DNA from: Tetragonia tetragonoides
Taxonomy: Eukaryota; Streptophyta; Magnoliopsida; Caryophyllales; Aizoaceae
NCBI GenBank assembly: GCA_038025085.1
Contig: CM076148.1
Coordinates: forward strand, 21,494,501 to 21,558,500
DNA length: 64,000 nucleotides
Direction: 5' to 3'
A program made the translations under genes and the position numbers. Shown here piece after piece: positions 23,749-37,101 of the stretch. The notes beneath the pieces were generated by a model. It did no database searches. It saw only the letters and a list, made by a program, of their open reading frames with translations, and was not told where the DNA came from. The number at the start of each line of letters is the position of its first letter. Within the stretch, counting starts at the first letter, position 1.

Positions 23749-25311
23749 TTTTTGTAGTCACTTAATTAGTCAAATTCAATTAGCTCAAAACTAATATATT
23801 CGTCCGACTATAGACCTAACAAAATCTAAGCCCACTCGAAAATTGTTCCAAACCAGAAAAATAAAAAAATTGACAAAAGCAAACTAGACAACTTAAAAGC
23901 CTGCTAAAGATTAGTACAAAAAGGCATTTTGAATCCGTCAAATGAAATTGACCAACCAGAACCCGTTAACACAAATTCAGAGGTCATTTTGTATTATATT
24001 TATAACAACACTTAACTTATTTGAATCAAAATCCATCTATAAAAAAAATTGAAAAAAATAAATAAAAAATGCTCATTTAGCTTGATAGACTTCATAATCA
24101 GATGGGGGCTAAAGCGAATCGTGGATACCAAATAGACATTTTGTGCAATGCATACATCACCTGAAATAACAAAGTAGGAGCACCACCTACAATGAAAAGA
24201 GGGACAAAAGATTGATACATGCAAAAAAATGTGACAAGGTTTAAGGACTTCATATTTTTGTATAAGCTAAATAATTGAACATAAAATCTAGAATGGTAGA
24301 CTATCAGTTCAGGCAATTGGGACATATATAAGAGGGGGCGAGGGGGAATGTGGTCATTGAAAATAATTTAAAAATATATTATTATTTTTTTATTAAATTA
24401 TTAATATTATCTAAATCAAATTTCAAATGAAAATATCCCTTTCTATAATGGAACATCTACCCAATAACAATGTTCACATATTTGAATAAAATCAATGAAT
24501 ATCTTTGCGGTTCATACTGAGCAAGTCAATTTTTTTTTTTTGAAAAAGGAAGGGAAAAAAAAAAATTCCTTCAGTAAATTGTACTCAAAATATAATTAAA
24601 TTGAATCATCAAAACTAATATCTTCTTAGATTATCATCGAATCCATCCAACAATAAGCACCAAATCCACCCAAAAATGTATGTGAATTAAACAATCAAAT
24701 TAACATCTTCTTCATAATTTCATCCATATAAATTAATTTCTATCACAGAAAATTGATTTTTATCCCATTTACAAATGATAGGTATACTATATTGCTTTTC
24801 CAAAAAAACCTTCTAGGATATTGATTGCTTTTCAATTAAAATCTTGGTCTTATTTTATGTCTATCTCATCTACTTTCACACCACTTTATGTATTTGATAC
24901 ATTTTTTTTTATATCTATCATGAAAATAGTTTGCGTGTCAAATACAGGAAGAGTTGCAATAGGTTGGAACAATGTGAATATGTGATGAGACAAAGGATCT
25001 TCAATGTCAGTTTTTTACATATACAATGTCTTTATAATATTATTTGCCATTAATTATTTTTTGCAATTCTCAAAATACCGTTCTTTTTGCCAAATAATTT
25101 TTTTCTTTTTAACATGATTTAGCCAACCCCATTTTCGCAATAGTTATTGGCTACTCCTTAGATATAACCAAGAAATTAGCCCCAAAAACAAGAGGAATAA
25201 AATAATTAACTAAAAGGAAATAGGACTACTTCCGTCATTCATCATTTGTTTTTTGTTTTTGAAATACTCATTTTATAAGCTCAACGACTAACATCCCGAC
25301 TTGCGCATTCT
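23749..25311. other. AT-rich spacer downstream of gene X3
   Basis: Bases 23,749-24,745 appear only in the two palindrome arms; the matching positions in the direct duplications go straight from minisatellite to the block at 1,390. The rest matches the gene X downstream region. No gene was recognised. Confidence 0.5.
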
Positions 25312-25534
25312 TTAAACTGGTAAATTACAATATTGACCGATGACAAACCTTGGCTGGTAAATTGTGGCAATATGCAAATGCAATAAGATGTAGAACAAAA
25401 CTACAAAAGTCTCAAGATTGCTCACAAAGTTCTTCCTAAGGTCTATGACATCAAGAAGTGAAAATGTACAAATTTGGACAGAGGATGTGAAAGAGTAGAA
25501 AATAATAGGACGGGCCAACTGCAAAAATAAATTT

Positions 25535-26558
25535 TTATTCATAGGATTTCGATTGCATTTGCATGTAAGCCTTGAAAATGAACTTGTACTTCTCAGGATG
25601 ATCCCACCAAGTTGGTGTGTTAATTATCGCTTTCTCCAACCAAAACCTGCCAACCTCCTTCTTCTCAGTCACCATCTTCCAAAAACCTTCCCATTCTTCC
25701 AATGCATGCGTTAGACGTACAGTCTTTTTGCCTCCAAACAAAAACTTGATGTAGTCCTTGGCCAGCCTTGTCATCTCTGCGCCATTGATGATATAAAAAT
25801 ACTGCAACAAATGATGTGATAGAATCAGCTTACAAACTCAAGATAACCTCCTAAATATTGGTAGCCGTAGCAAAGTTCAAATAGTGAAATCTCTCTAAGT
25901 CATCTATATAAGGTGATATTACACGATGAACTTTGGCTTTTCTAGATATGGTAGCCTATGGAAATAAACGTGAACCAGCGTATGAATATGTCACATATGT
26001 TGCCAGTACAATCATTCTCATAAAACATCTATAGAAGGCTAGGTGCATTGCTGTCGACACACTATTTGTGGCAAAAAGGTGAACATGAGTATATGAATGT
26101 TTACTGCTTGCACTACTTAATCAATCTAGAAGGAAAATGGTGTCACCAAGAACACCAACTGAAAGCAGTGTTAGGTTTTAAGAACTGGGATAGTGTTCTT
26201 ACCAAAAAGATGAACCCAAGAGTTGCTAAGATCACTTGTATTGTCTCATTTAATATCCCAGAGAAGCCTTCCTCTTCAGATCCACCAAAATCACCACCAC
26301 CACCACCACCATCACCACGCCCTGGAGGATTTCCACCACTGCCACCTTCATCATAAAATTCTCCCTTCTTAATCTGTTGTGTCAATACATATTCAATAGA
26401 AGGTTTTGCCCCAAATTTTTCAAAGACTTTTCCAAAAGGGTTCCATAGAGGTTCCTGCTCAGTGTTCAAAAGAAGGAAAAATAAATAAATTAGGAAGATA
26501 TGCAATATTGGGATTTGAGACAATGGGCATACAATTTGAAAATCTAACCAACGATACC

Positions 26559-26607
<49 letters not shown>

Positions 26608-28190
26608 TAATAAAAATTAAACAAGTACTTACAGGACCACAGGTTACCGCCAATCAATTCCCAGTCCCCCCCTCCCCTGGTTGTCTGTAAGACATGCCAA
26701 CTCAATAACAAACAATAACCAAACAAGTTCCACCTATGCAGTGGAGATAAGCACATGAAACTTGCAAGGAGCGTGGCTGCAGCATGGTTAGGAAGGGCAA
26801 GATCCTGACAGTCTTGCATCTAACAAGTGACAAGAAGCACATAGGTTGTGTGATGATCATTAGACTGAAACATTTCCAGTTAAAAAGATGACATAACCAA
26901 GTCCTCAGTGTACCGAAAACCCCACACTCTAGCAGCTGGAAAAAACCAATAATGAAAAACCAAAGGGATTTCTCTTCGTCACTACCTTAGAACTTTTCTA
27001 CTGTGTAGACAAGTTACATTCACGAATGGTAAAAAAATTACATCTATTTTTAATGTGAATGAGGAAGGTGCGCGTAGAAAGAAAATATACAGGCACAAAA
27101 TCCATCCAAAATTTAATCCTCTACGTTGCAACCATTAAACTAACACGAAAGTTTGTGATGAATTTCACCATCCAAATCTCCTTCCCTTTTCCCTTTAATT
27201 AAAACATGTTACCACAATAATCAACAATCCAACAAACTGCAATATATAAAAGCAAAACAAAACCCTTTCTTTTACCTGATTTCCTTTCCCGGACATTGAT
27301 CCCTCGCGAGACAAACAAACAGGCGCCAAAAGTAGGCACTTCTGCCTGCCATTCGTTAGTTTGAGAGAAATCGGAATCCTCGGAGGCCAAAGGCCAAATG
27401 AAAATAACAGCAAGCGGCAAAAGCTCTTGCCTTTTTACATGGGGTGTCGTTCTCAGATAAGCCTGAGGACACAAGGCATTCCTAACCTGAATATCATGCA
27501 TTTTCTCAACTGATACAAATTTCTCACCAGCTCATGAATTATCAACCAGAACTTTTCTTCCCTCAATATTACAGCAAATGGGGTTTAGTGTATAATGTAA
27601 ATTTATCAGATTAACAACAACTTGCCCAAATATCCAAATCATCAAAATTCAAAAAAAATTAAACCCAACAATCTTTATTGCAAAAGAAACACAGTACAGT
27701 TCATATTTTATAAAATCAGCAAACTTCAATTAGTTTTCAAAATTGAAGTTTCAGCAAGAATGATAAACCCTTTAATTAAGCAGGATTAATCTTATATATA
27801 TTTGTGCAGAATTCGATTCGAGAATATACCAACATAGAATTATAAAAAGGTTATTCATGAAGAGCATGAAGAAATGAAAGCATACCTCACCGGTGAGATG
27901 GTGAAGCTACGAAACCGCAAAAGTGGTGGTTGCCGGGCGTGTGCGGTGGTTTGCGGGATGAGAGAGAAAAAGGAAGGAAGCGTAGTTAGAGTGGATGGAT
28001 TAGGGAGTGAGGTGGGAATAATCGAAAAGGGATCAAGCCTGGAGGGTTTTCTTCTGGTTTTGTGGGCTTGGGCTCAAGAGTATTGGTCTGGTTTCAGAGC
28101 CCAAATCTCAAACCCAGAAATTGCAGGGTTTTTTTTTTCAAAAAAAAGATTTAATGGATATTGGAAATTTTTATTGTTATCCGAAGATTA
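25535..28190 (-). pseudogene. Gene X copy 3, full length but frameshifted
   Basis: The leader exon (about 28,130-27,886) ends CCGGTGAG before the GT donor. The start-codon exon is 27,509-27,276 (ATG at 27,499-27,501), exon 2 is 26,454-26,203 and exon 3 is 25,801-25,535. All splice sites are intact. One extra base in exon 1 (226 nt from ATG against 225), near 27,400-27,415, shifts the frame after QELLP, so the product would be wrong beyond about residue 28. Exons 2 and 3 are otherwise open, with substitutions EDVLKQ to EYVLTQ and RRIL to KFIF. A (CT)n tract lies in intron 1 (26,563-26,600). Without the single insertion this copy would encode a 247-residue protein like X6. Confidence 0.85.
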
Positions 28191-29179
28191 ACCAATAAAA
28201 AAACAAAATCCACTATGAAATACTTCGAAGTGGTCACTTGTCACATATGATTATGTTTGCAAAATGCTTGTATCCTGAATTTAGAGATCTGCTTTAAATC
28301 TAGTCTTAAATTTAGAGATCTTCCATTGAATCTCGAATAAGTTCACCAATTCTAAACTTTAAGTCACTAATCCAATGAATTAGATTTGTAGAGTTCATTC
28401 ATTTGCAATTGATTGAAACTTTTTTACATTTGAGTTATCCCCAATATGAGAACCCTACAATCAGAGGTAGAATTTGACCAAAAAAAAGAAGAGGCCAATA
28501 TTCAAACCCGGTACCTAAAACATGGAATTTTAGTGCTTCAATCAATATGGGAGAGCCTTTACCATACTATCTTTATAGAACAAAATAACAAAATTTCATT
28601 TTTCTGAGGGGGCCCAGCCCAATTTCGCCCTGTTAATATTCCGCCACTATCTAGTATCTACAATTAATTACAATTTAAATCAATCGGGTAATAAGTACAC
28701 AATTATGGACTATTCATTGTGATGAGTTAATTAGCCTGAACACGCCACTTGGTAAAATCACTAAGGCCAACACTCATCCACCCTTTTATATCAGTGTGGA
28801 TAGGTTGAGGATACATAAGGTGGTTGGGTGTTGGATATAGTCATATAGTGATGTAGAAGGCTACGTGAGGATGTAGTGATGGAGGAAGCCGGATAAGGTG
28901 GATTCGCAAGATAACGAGAACGAATGTTGAGGTGGGGGAATGAAAGTTGTGCTTTGGGTCTAAGTGGATGTGAAGTGAATTAAGTGAGGGTGGACAAGAG
29001 AAAATAGAGGCTTTTGATTGAGAATAGAAGTGCTTTAACTTGGACTTTTTCATTTCGCAAGCGTGATTCATTGGTACCATTTTTAATTAAATTCCTTTGA
29101 TTTTGAGGTGGTGGAATTGATAAGGCAAGTTTGAATGACCTATTAACTAATGTTAATGCCACTAGTTAGGACCTTAGAC
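28191..29179. other. Upstream flank of X3, non-coding
   Basis: The promoter side of X3 (28,191-28,440), then a block (28,441-29,179) repeated at 40,789-41,544 and, in reverse up to 28,728, at 31,527-31,838. It includes text such as AACAGGGCGAAATTGGGCTG (minus strand) typical of dispersed plant repeats. No gene was seen. Confidence 0.45.
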
Positions 29180-31526
29180 ATGCACATAGCCGACATAGGG
29201 AGAGAGAAAAAATGGAGAGTTCTACACGTAATTGTACAAAGAGAGTCAATGAATACTTGAATAGCTAAAATTGAATGTGGCGCCAATTAGAATAGACGTG
29301 TAAGATAACATTAGCACTCATGAGGTAATAAGTGTAGAGATAATAATGTGGGAGTAAATATCTAAATTTTGGATACAAATTTTCCATTTTATTTTACTTT
29401 TTGTTTTTAAGCCAACTTTTTACAATTATATTCTTGAGTTGTATACGCAATGTATATTTATACAGTATATATTAACCATATTTATGTGTTGTTTTTCCTT
29501 AAAAAAATTTATATATTGTTGATGTGTGTATAGAGCATTGACATGTGAGGCTAACAAAGTCACCGATTTTGTTGGATACTTTTATGTGTTTTAAAAGTAT
29601 AAGTTTAATTTTTACGAATTATTATTTTTAGTATGGTTGAAACTGCTCTAAAAATTGCTAAGGTGAAAGTCAAAATATGAAAAAATTACTTATGTGGACC
29701 ATGGCGCGTTGGACATGGAATATCAACAATGAGGTAAGTCATCCCTATGTTAAGGGATGCTATGTTACATGTAAAAGAATAAATTGTCTAAGTGAAATTC
29801 AAAAATGACTCAAACATATGATCCGTATTGACTATTCTTGGACGTAGTGTATAAATTTGCTAAGTTACCACTGTGCTAAAAGATTATAATTATCCAATCA
29901 AAAAAAAAAAAAAAAAAAAGGTTATAACTAAAACCAAAAAGTGCCCAAGTAAAATTTAAGAATAACGCAAAACCTCATGTGGGCCTTGAACCTAGTGTAC
30001 CAATCATGTTAGCTCCCCCTGTCCTAAGAAAGATTATCTTATAATCAAATTTCAAAAATTGCCTAGTTGAAATACAAAATTACCAAAAACATAGGTGGAT
30101 CTTTGGACATTGTTTATTATTAGAGTGTTTTGTTCTTTTTCACTGAAACTAATTGAACTAAATTTAATTAAACTCAACTGAACTAAAAAGTAATAGGAGA
30201 AAAAAAAGTAGATCACATCACATGCTGAATTCAACCCAACTCAACTTAATTAAACTGAACTCAACATATTGAATAAGTAAAAAATAACACACCTCTAACT
30301 GACAGCTAAGTCACCCTTATGTGAAGGAATGTTGTGTTATGCCTACAACAACAAAATTGTCTACGGAAAATTCTATAGTGCCTTAAAGATAAGTTGACCA
30401 TTAGACGTTTTAAACCTCAGGTATAAACTTGGTAAGCCCCCCTACCCTAACAGAAGTTATCTTATAAAAAAATTTAAAGTTACAACAAAGCGAAAATCAA
30501 AAAATTTCTCTCTTAACACTTTGTTCCACCATCAGCCTATATTGGTATCGTCAACCACATGCAATACCCAACCATTTCCATCCCCTAACGGGGCGTTTGT
30601 TTAGTGGGAATAGGAGGTGGGGATAAGGATTAAAAAATTAGGATTGTAAAATTCCATGTTTGGTGTCAGGGATGGGGAACAGAGAAGGAGTGGGGATAGG
30701 GATAAAAAGGCCTCTTATCCCACGTTTTTAATCCCATAGGGGGGCTGGTAATTGGAGGAGGGGTAAGGATTTTAAAAGGTAAATTACTATCATGCCATAA
30801 ATGACTACAGATTTTGTCTCCTCTTTCATTTAAGGGTATTTTGGTAAACCAACGTTATTATCTCCAACCTATTCCCTAATCTGATACCCACATAACGAAC
30901 GTGGTAGTGCGATTAACTATACAGATTCTCTAACCCCTCAACCCAAATCTCATCCCCATCCCCATAGTTTCATAATCTCATTCCCACTTTCCAAACGCCC
31001 CGTAAATTGAAAAGAGGTTCATAATTAAATTTTCAAAAAGCTAGTTAAATTAATTCCTTTTTTTTATGAAGTTTAAAATTGTCAAAAAGCTCGTCAGAAA
31101 TTTACCCATATGAGCCAACTTTGGTTTGGATTGCAAGTGGAAATCATGCGTTGTGTGAGTAGCTTTTCTTTTTCCATTAATTGGCCTTAGCAAGTATCAA
31201 CAGTCAAGAATCTGGAAAAATGAATTAATGGATTTTGCAAGGGATTATTGGTAGGTGTTGGAGGGCTGGTTTTGCAGGGGATGGCGTGGAAGGGCTGGAT
31301 TTGCACGGCCACCACCATCAAAAATCAACAGAGAAGAAATCTTGCCTGTGATCGGAGCTTTCTGCCAAGTATTTGCACAGTGAGATTTGAAAGGCGAGAC
31401 ATTGAAAAGGAAGAGAGAGAGAGACGGGGGCAACGCCAGATTAAAAAAAATAAAAGGGAGAAAGACCAGAAAAAGAAAAAAGATAAAATAAGAGGACAAG
31501 GTCGGTATTTAGGCAAAAGTTAACGA
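29180..31526. repeat. Segment R, copy 2 (palindrome spacer)
   Basis: Same orientation and content as 14,526-16,880, ending TTAACG where it meets the right arm of the large palindrome. It includes the MITE at 30,589-31,002. Confidence 0.8.
30589..31002. mobile_element. PIF/Harbinger-like MITE, copy 2
   Basis: Ends CGGGGCGTTTG and CAAACGCCCCG with TAA on both sides (30,586-30,588 and 31,003-31,005). 414 bp, non-coding. Confidence 0.8.
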
Positions 31527-31961
31527 AACTCATCACATTGAATAGTCCATAATTGTGTACTTGTTACCCGATTGATTTAAATTGTAATTAATTGTAGATA
31601 GTAGATAGTGGCGGAATATTAACAGGGCGAAATTGGGCTGGGCCACCTCAGAAAAATAAAATTTTGTTATTTTGTTCTATAAAGATAGTATGGTAAAGGC
31701 TCTCCCATATTGATTGAAGCACTAAAATTCCATGCTTTAGGTACCGGGTATGAATATTGGCCTCTTCTTTTTTTTTGGTCAAATTCTACTTCTGATTGTA
31801 GGGTTCTCATATTGGGGATAACTCAAATGTAAAAAAGTTTTAATCAATTGCAAATGAATGAACTCTACAAATCTAATTCATTGGATTAGTGACTTAAAGT
31901 TTAGAATTGGTGAACTTATTCGAGATTCAATGGAAGATCTCTAAATTTAAGACTAGATTTT

Positions 31962-32158
31962 AAACCAGATCTCTAAATTCAGGATACAAGCATTTTGCAA
32001 ACATAATCATATGTGACAAGTGACCACTTCGAAGTATTTCATAGTGGATTTTCTTTTTTTAAAGCAGATCTCTAAATTCAGGATACAAGCATTTTGCAAA
32101 CATAATCATATGTGACAAGTGACCACTTCGGAGTATTTCATAGTGGATTTTGTTGTTT
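31962..32158. repeat. 99-bp tandem duplication upstream of X4
   Basis: Two adjacent units of about 99 bases (starts at 31,962 and 32,061), each with GATCTCTAAATTCAGG and ending in GTGGATTTT followed by a T run. X2, X3 and X5 have a single unit, so this is private to X4. Confidence 0.8.
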
Positions 32159-32164
32159 TATTGG

Positions 32165-33743
32165 TTAATCTTCGGATAAAATTGAAAATTTCCAATATCC
32201 ATTAATTTTTTTTTTTAAAAAAAACCCTGCAATTTCTGGGTTTGAGATTTGGGCTCTGAAACCAGACCAATACTCTTGAGCCCAAGCCCACAAAACCCGA
32301 AGAAAATCCTCCAGGCTTGAGCCCTTTTCGATTATTCCCACCTCACTCCCCAATCCATCCACTCTAACTACGCTTCCTTCCTTTTTCTCTCTTATCCCGC
32401 AAACTACCGCATATGCCCGGCGACCACCACTCTTAACGGTTTTGTAGCTTCACCATCTCACCGGTGAGGTATGCTTTCATTTCTTCATGCTCTTCATGAA
32501 TAACCTTTTTATAATTCTATGTTGGTATATTCTCGAATCGAATTCTGCACAAATATATATAAGTTAATCCTGCTTAATTAAAGGGTTTATCATTCTTGCT
32601 GAAATTTCAATTTTGAAACCTAATTGAAGTTTGCTGATTTTATAAAATATGAACTGTACTGTGTTTCTTTTGCAATAAAGATTGTTGGGTTTAATTTTTT
32701 TTGAATTTTGATGATTTGGATATTTGGGCAAGTTGTTGTTAATCTGATAAATTTGCATTAGACATTAATACCCATTTGCAGTAATATTGAGGGACGAAAA
32801 GTTCTGGTTGATAATTCATGAGGTGGTGAGAAATTTGTATCAGTTGAGAAAACGCATGCTATTCAGGTTAGCAATGCCTTGTGTCCTCAGGCTTATATGA
32901 GAACTACACCCTATGTAAAAAGGCAAGAGCTTTTGCCGCCTGCTGGTATTGCATTTGGCCTTCGGCCTCCGAGGATTCCGGTTTCTCTCAAACTAACGAA
33001 TGGCGGGCAAAAGTGCCTTCTTTTGGCGCCTATTTGTTTGTCTCGCAAGGGATCAATGTCCGGGAAAGGAAATCAGGTAAAGGAAGGGTTTTGTTTTGCT
33101 TTTATATATTGCAGTTTGTTGGATTGTTGATTATTGTGGTAACATGTTTTAGTTAAAGGGAAAAGGGAAGGAGATTTGGATGGTGAAATTCATCACAAAC
33201 TTTCGTGTTAGTTTAATGGTTGCAACGTAGAGGATTAAATTTTGGATGGATTTTGTGCCTATATATTTTCTTTCTACGCGCACCTTCCTCATTCACATTA
33301 AAAATAGATGTAATTTGTTTACCATTCGTGAATGTAACTTGTCTACACAGTAGAAAAGTTCTAAGGTAGTGACGAAGAGCAATCCCTTTGATTTTTCATT
33401 ATTGGTTTTTTGCAGCTGCTAGAGTGTGGGGGTTTCGGTACACTGAGGACTTGGTTATGTCATCTTTTTAACCGGAAATGGTTTTGTCTCATGATCGTCA
33501 CACAACCTATGTACTTCTTGTCACTTGTTAGATGCAAGACTGTCAGGATCTTGCCCGTCCTAACCAGGCTGCAGCCACGGTCCTTGCATGTTTCATGTGC
33601 TTATCTCCACTGCATAGGTGGAACTTGTTTGGTTATTGTTTGTTATTGAGTTGGCGTGTCTTACAGACAACCAGGGGAGGGGGGGACTGGGAATTGATTG
33701 GCGGTAACCTGTGGTCCTGTAAGTACTTGTTTAATTTTTATTA

Positions 33744-33801
<58 letters not shown>

Positions 33802-34838
33802 CGTTGGTTAGATTTTCAAATTGTATGCCCATTGTCTCAAATCCCAATATTGCATATCTTTCTAATTTATTTATTTTTCCATCTTTTGAACACTGAGCAG
33901 GAACCTTTATGGAACCCTTTCGGAAAAGTCTTTGAAAAATTTGGGGCAAAGCCTTCTATTGAAGATGTATTGAAACAACAGATTAAGAAGGGAGAATTTT
34001 ATGATGAATGTGGCAGTGGTGGAAATCCTCCAGGGCGTGGTGGTGGTGGTAGTGGTGGTGGTGGTGGTGATTTTGGTGGGTCTGAAGAGGAAGGCTTCTC
34101 TGGGATATTAAATGAGACAATACAAGTGATCTTAGCAACTCTTGGGTTCATCTTTTTGGTAAGAACACAATCCCAGTTCTTAAAACCTAATACTGTTTTC
34201 AGTTGGTGTTGTTACAATTGATGTTGTTGGTGACACCATTTTCCTTCTAGATTGATTAAGTAGAGCAAGCAGTAAACATTCATATACTCATGTTCACCTT
34301 TTTGCCACAAATAGTGTGTAGACAGCAATGCACCTAGCCTTCTATAGATGTTTTATGAGAATGATTGTACTGGCAACATATGTGACATATTCATACGCTG
34401 GTTCACGTTTATTTCCATAGGCTACCATATCTAGAAAAGCCAAAGTTCATCGTGTAATATCACCTTATATAGATGACTTAGAGAGATTTCACTATTTGAA
34501 CTTTGCTACGGCTACCAATATTTAGGAGGTTATGTTAAGTCTGTAAGCTGATTCTATCACCTCATTTGTTGTAGTATTTTTATATCATCAATGGCGCAGA
34601 GATGACAAGGCTGGCTAAGGACTACATCAAGTTTTTGTTTGGAGGCAAAAAGAGTGTACGTCTAATGCGTGCATTGGAAGAATGGGAAGGTTTTTGGTAG
34701 ACGGTGACTGAGAAGGAGGTTGACAGGTTTTGGTTGGAGAAAGCGATAATTAACACACCAACTTGGTGGGATCATCCTGAGAAGTACAGGCGCATTCTCA
34801 AGGCTTACATGCAAATGCAATCGAAATCCTATGAATAA
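32165..34838 (+). pseudogene. Gene X copy 4, start lost and nonsense in exon 3
   Basis: The leader ends CCGGTGAG before GTATGC near 32,468. The first coding exon is 32,852-33,076, exon 2 is 33,901-34,158 and exon 3 is 34,575-34,838. Splice sites are intact. The start ATG is ACG (32,852-32,854); the next ATG in frame is about 15 codons on (AYMRTTPY). In exon 3 a lysine codon is TAG (34,698-34,700, after EGFW), removing the last 46 residues or so. The glycine run is the longest of all copies (GGGGSGGGGG). A (GA)n tract lies in intron 1 (33,751-33,797). Confidence 0.88.
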
Positions 34839-36372
34839 ATTTTTTTTTTTTTTGCAGTTGGCCCGTCCTATTATTTCCTACTCTTTCGCATCCTCTGTCC
34901 AAATTTATACATTTTCACTTCTTCATGTCATAGACCATAGGAAGAACTTTCTGAGCAATCTTGAGACTTTTGTAGTTTTGTTCTACATCTTATTGCATTT
35001 GCATATTGCCACAATTTACCAGCCAAGGTTTATCATCGGTCAATATTGTAATTTACCAGTTTAAAAAATGCGCAAGTCGGGATGTTAGTCGTTGAGCTTT
35101 TAAAATGAGTATTTCAAAAACAAAAAACAAATGATGAATGACGGAAGTCGTCCTATTTCCTTTTAGTTAATTATTTTATTCCTCTTGTTTTTGGGGCTAA
35201 TTTCTTGGTTATATTTAAGGAGTAGCCAATAACTATTGTGAAATGGGGTTGGCTACATCATGTTAAAAAGAAAAAAATAATTTGGCAAAAAGAACGGTAT
35301 TTTGAGAATTGTAAAAAATAATTAATGATAAATAATATTATAAAGACATTGTAGATGTTAAAAACAATTTTCTGTTATAGAAATTAATTTATATGGATCC
35401 AATTATGAAGAAGATCTTAATTTGATTGTTTAATTCACATACATTTTTGGGTGGATTTTGTACTTATTGTTGGGTGGATTCGATGATAATCTAAGAAGAT
35501 ATTAGTTTGGATTATTCAATTTAATTATATTTTGAGTACAATTTACTGAAGGAAAATGAGTTTTTTCCTTCCTTTTTCAAAAAAAAAAATTGGCTTGCTC
35601 AATATGAACTACAAAGATATTCATTGATTTTATTCAAATATGTGAACATTGTTATTGGGCAGATGTTCCATTATAGAAAGGGATATCTTCATTTGAAATT
35701 TGATTTAGATAATATTAATAATTTAATAAAAAAATAATAATATATTTTTAAATTATTTTCAATGACCACATTCCCCCTCGCCCCCTCTTATATATGTCCC
35801 AATTGCCTGAACTGATAGTCTACCATTCTAGATTTTGTGTTCAATTATTTAGCTTATACAAAAATATGAAGTCCTTAAACCTTGTCAAATTTTTTTGCAT
35901 GTATCAATCTTTTGTCCCTCTTCTCATTATAGGTGATGCTCCTACTTTATGATTTCAGGTGATGTATGCATTGCCCAAATGTCTATTTGGTATCAACGAT
36001 TCGCTTTCTCCCCCATCTGATTATGAAGTCTATCAAGCTAAATGAGCATTATTTATTTATTTTTTTTCAATTTGTTTTATAGATGGATTTTGATTCAAAT
36101 AAGTTAAGTGTTGTTATAAATGTAATACAAAATGACCTCTGAATTTGTGTTAACGGGTTCTGGTTGGTCAATTTCATTTGACGGATTCAAAATGCCCTTT
36201 TGTACTAATCTTTAGCAGACTTTTAAGTTGTCTAGTTTGTTTTTGTCAATTTTTTTATTGCTTTCTGGTTTGGAACAATTTTCGAGTGGGCTTAGATTTT
36301 GTTAGGTCTATAGCCGGAGGAATATATTAGTTTTGAGCTAATTGAATTTGCCTAATTAAGTGACTACAAAAA
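34839..36372. other. Downstream region of X4
   Basis: Mirror of 23,749-25,534. The open frame at 34,831-35,064 is the same one seen downstream of X1, X3 and X6. The sequence is AT-rich, with a TATATA-containing stretch near 35,790. No gene was recognised. Confidence 0.45.
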
Positions 36373-36614
36373 CTTGTGTGGACTTAGTCCATGGTGGACC
36401 AATACTTGGAGCCACCCCCTACTTCACCTGTAGCCACGCCTCCTCAAAAGTGGAGCCACCCCTACTTCACCTAGAGTCACCCCTTAAATATATACTAGGC
36501 ACCACCCCTACTTCATCTGGAGCCACCCCTTACTTCACCTGGAGCCACCCCTCTACTTTTCCCAGAGCCACCTCTCAAAATTACTTGGTCCACGGTGGAC
36601 TAAGTCCTCACAAG
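36373..36614. mobile_element. TIR-bounded minisatellite element, right arm
   Basis: 242 bp with ends CTTGTGTGGACTTAGTCCA and TGGACTAAGTCCTCACAAG, which are inverted copies. The interior is about eight 20-21-base units with core GGAGCCACCCC. It is the mirror of 23,483-23,748. Confidence 0.65.
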
Positions 36615-36800
36615 ACAAGCAGTTAAGTGACATGTTGGCCAAATGGTTAGTGTGGTGTATAGTTCAACTAATTGTGCGGTCAGTTCTTTTGCATTTTGTT
36701 TTATAGTTGTAAGTCATCCTTAGCATAAAAATAATAAAAATTATTATTATTTATTGACATTCTTCAATTTGGATTTTGCATCAATTTTTTTTATTAACAG

Positions 36801-36930
36801 GGATTTAATTGGGAGTCATGCAATAAGGAAGGAGGATTATACAACTTTTTATTAGGTTCCATCAACGATTTAGCTAAAGCGGGAATTACCCATATTTGGC
36901 TTCCTCCACCAACTCATTCTGTTTCACCTC
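36801..36930 (+). pseudogene. Stray alpha-amylase exon 2, right palindrome arm
   Basis: Encodes [20 protein letters not shown] and [20 protein letters not shown] without interruption. Acceptor CAG is at 36,798-36,800. The 3' end is joined at CCTC|TAG to the 55-codon fragment, as in the left arm. Confidence 0.85.
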
Positions 36931-36933
36931 TAG

Positions 36934-37101
36934 TGCTTCTTCTTCAATCATGCATCAAAGGAACCAGTCACAGTGAGAGTCGACAGCATACACTCCGATC
37001 CTCCACTGCCAGGATCACCACTAGCTACACCAACATCAAGGTGGCCAGAGGTCGATAAAGAAAAGCAATCCACATTCCAACATCTAATAAAGGGCGGCTG
37101 A
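36934..37101 (+). pseudogene. Captured 55-codon fragment, right arm
   Basis: Mirror of 22,997-23,164, open for 55 codons then TGA. It differs at a few residues (NHASKEP for NPASKEP, RVDSIH for RVDIIH). A run of about 24 T follows at 37,124-37,147. Family not recognised. Confidence 0.5.

Larger units (their letters stand above)
18641..28728. repeat. Left arm of the 10-kb palindrome
   Basis: Read in reverse, this interval reproduces 31,527-40,788 in order: gene X5/X2 half copy, mosaic junction, LTR fragment, 55-codon fragment, AMY exon, minisatellite element, gene X3/X4, upstream block. The spacer (28,729-31,526) holds R copy 2. Differences between arms include about 535 bases present only here (22,157-22,690) and a roughly 115-base deletion in intron 1 of X5. 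Confidence 0.85.
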
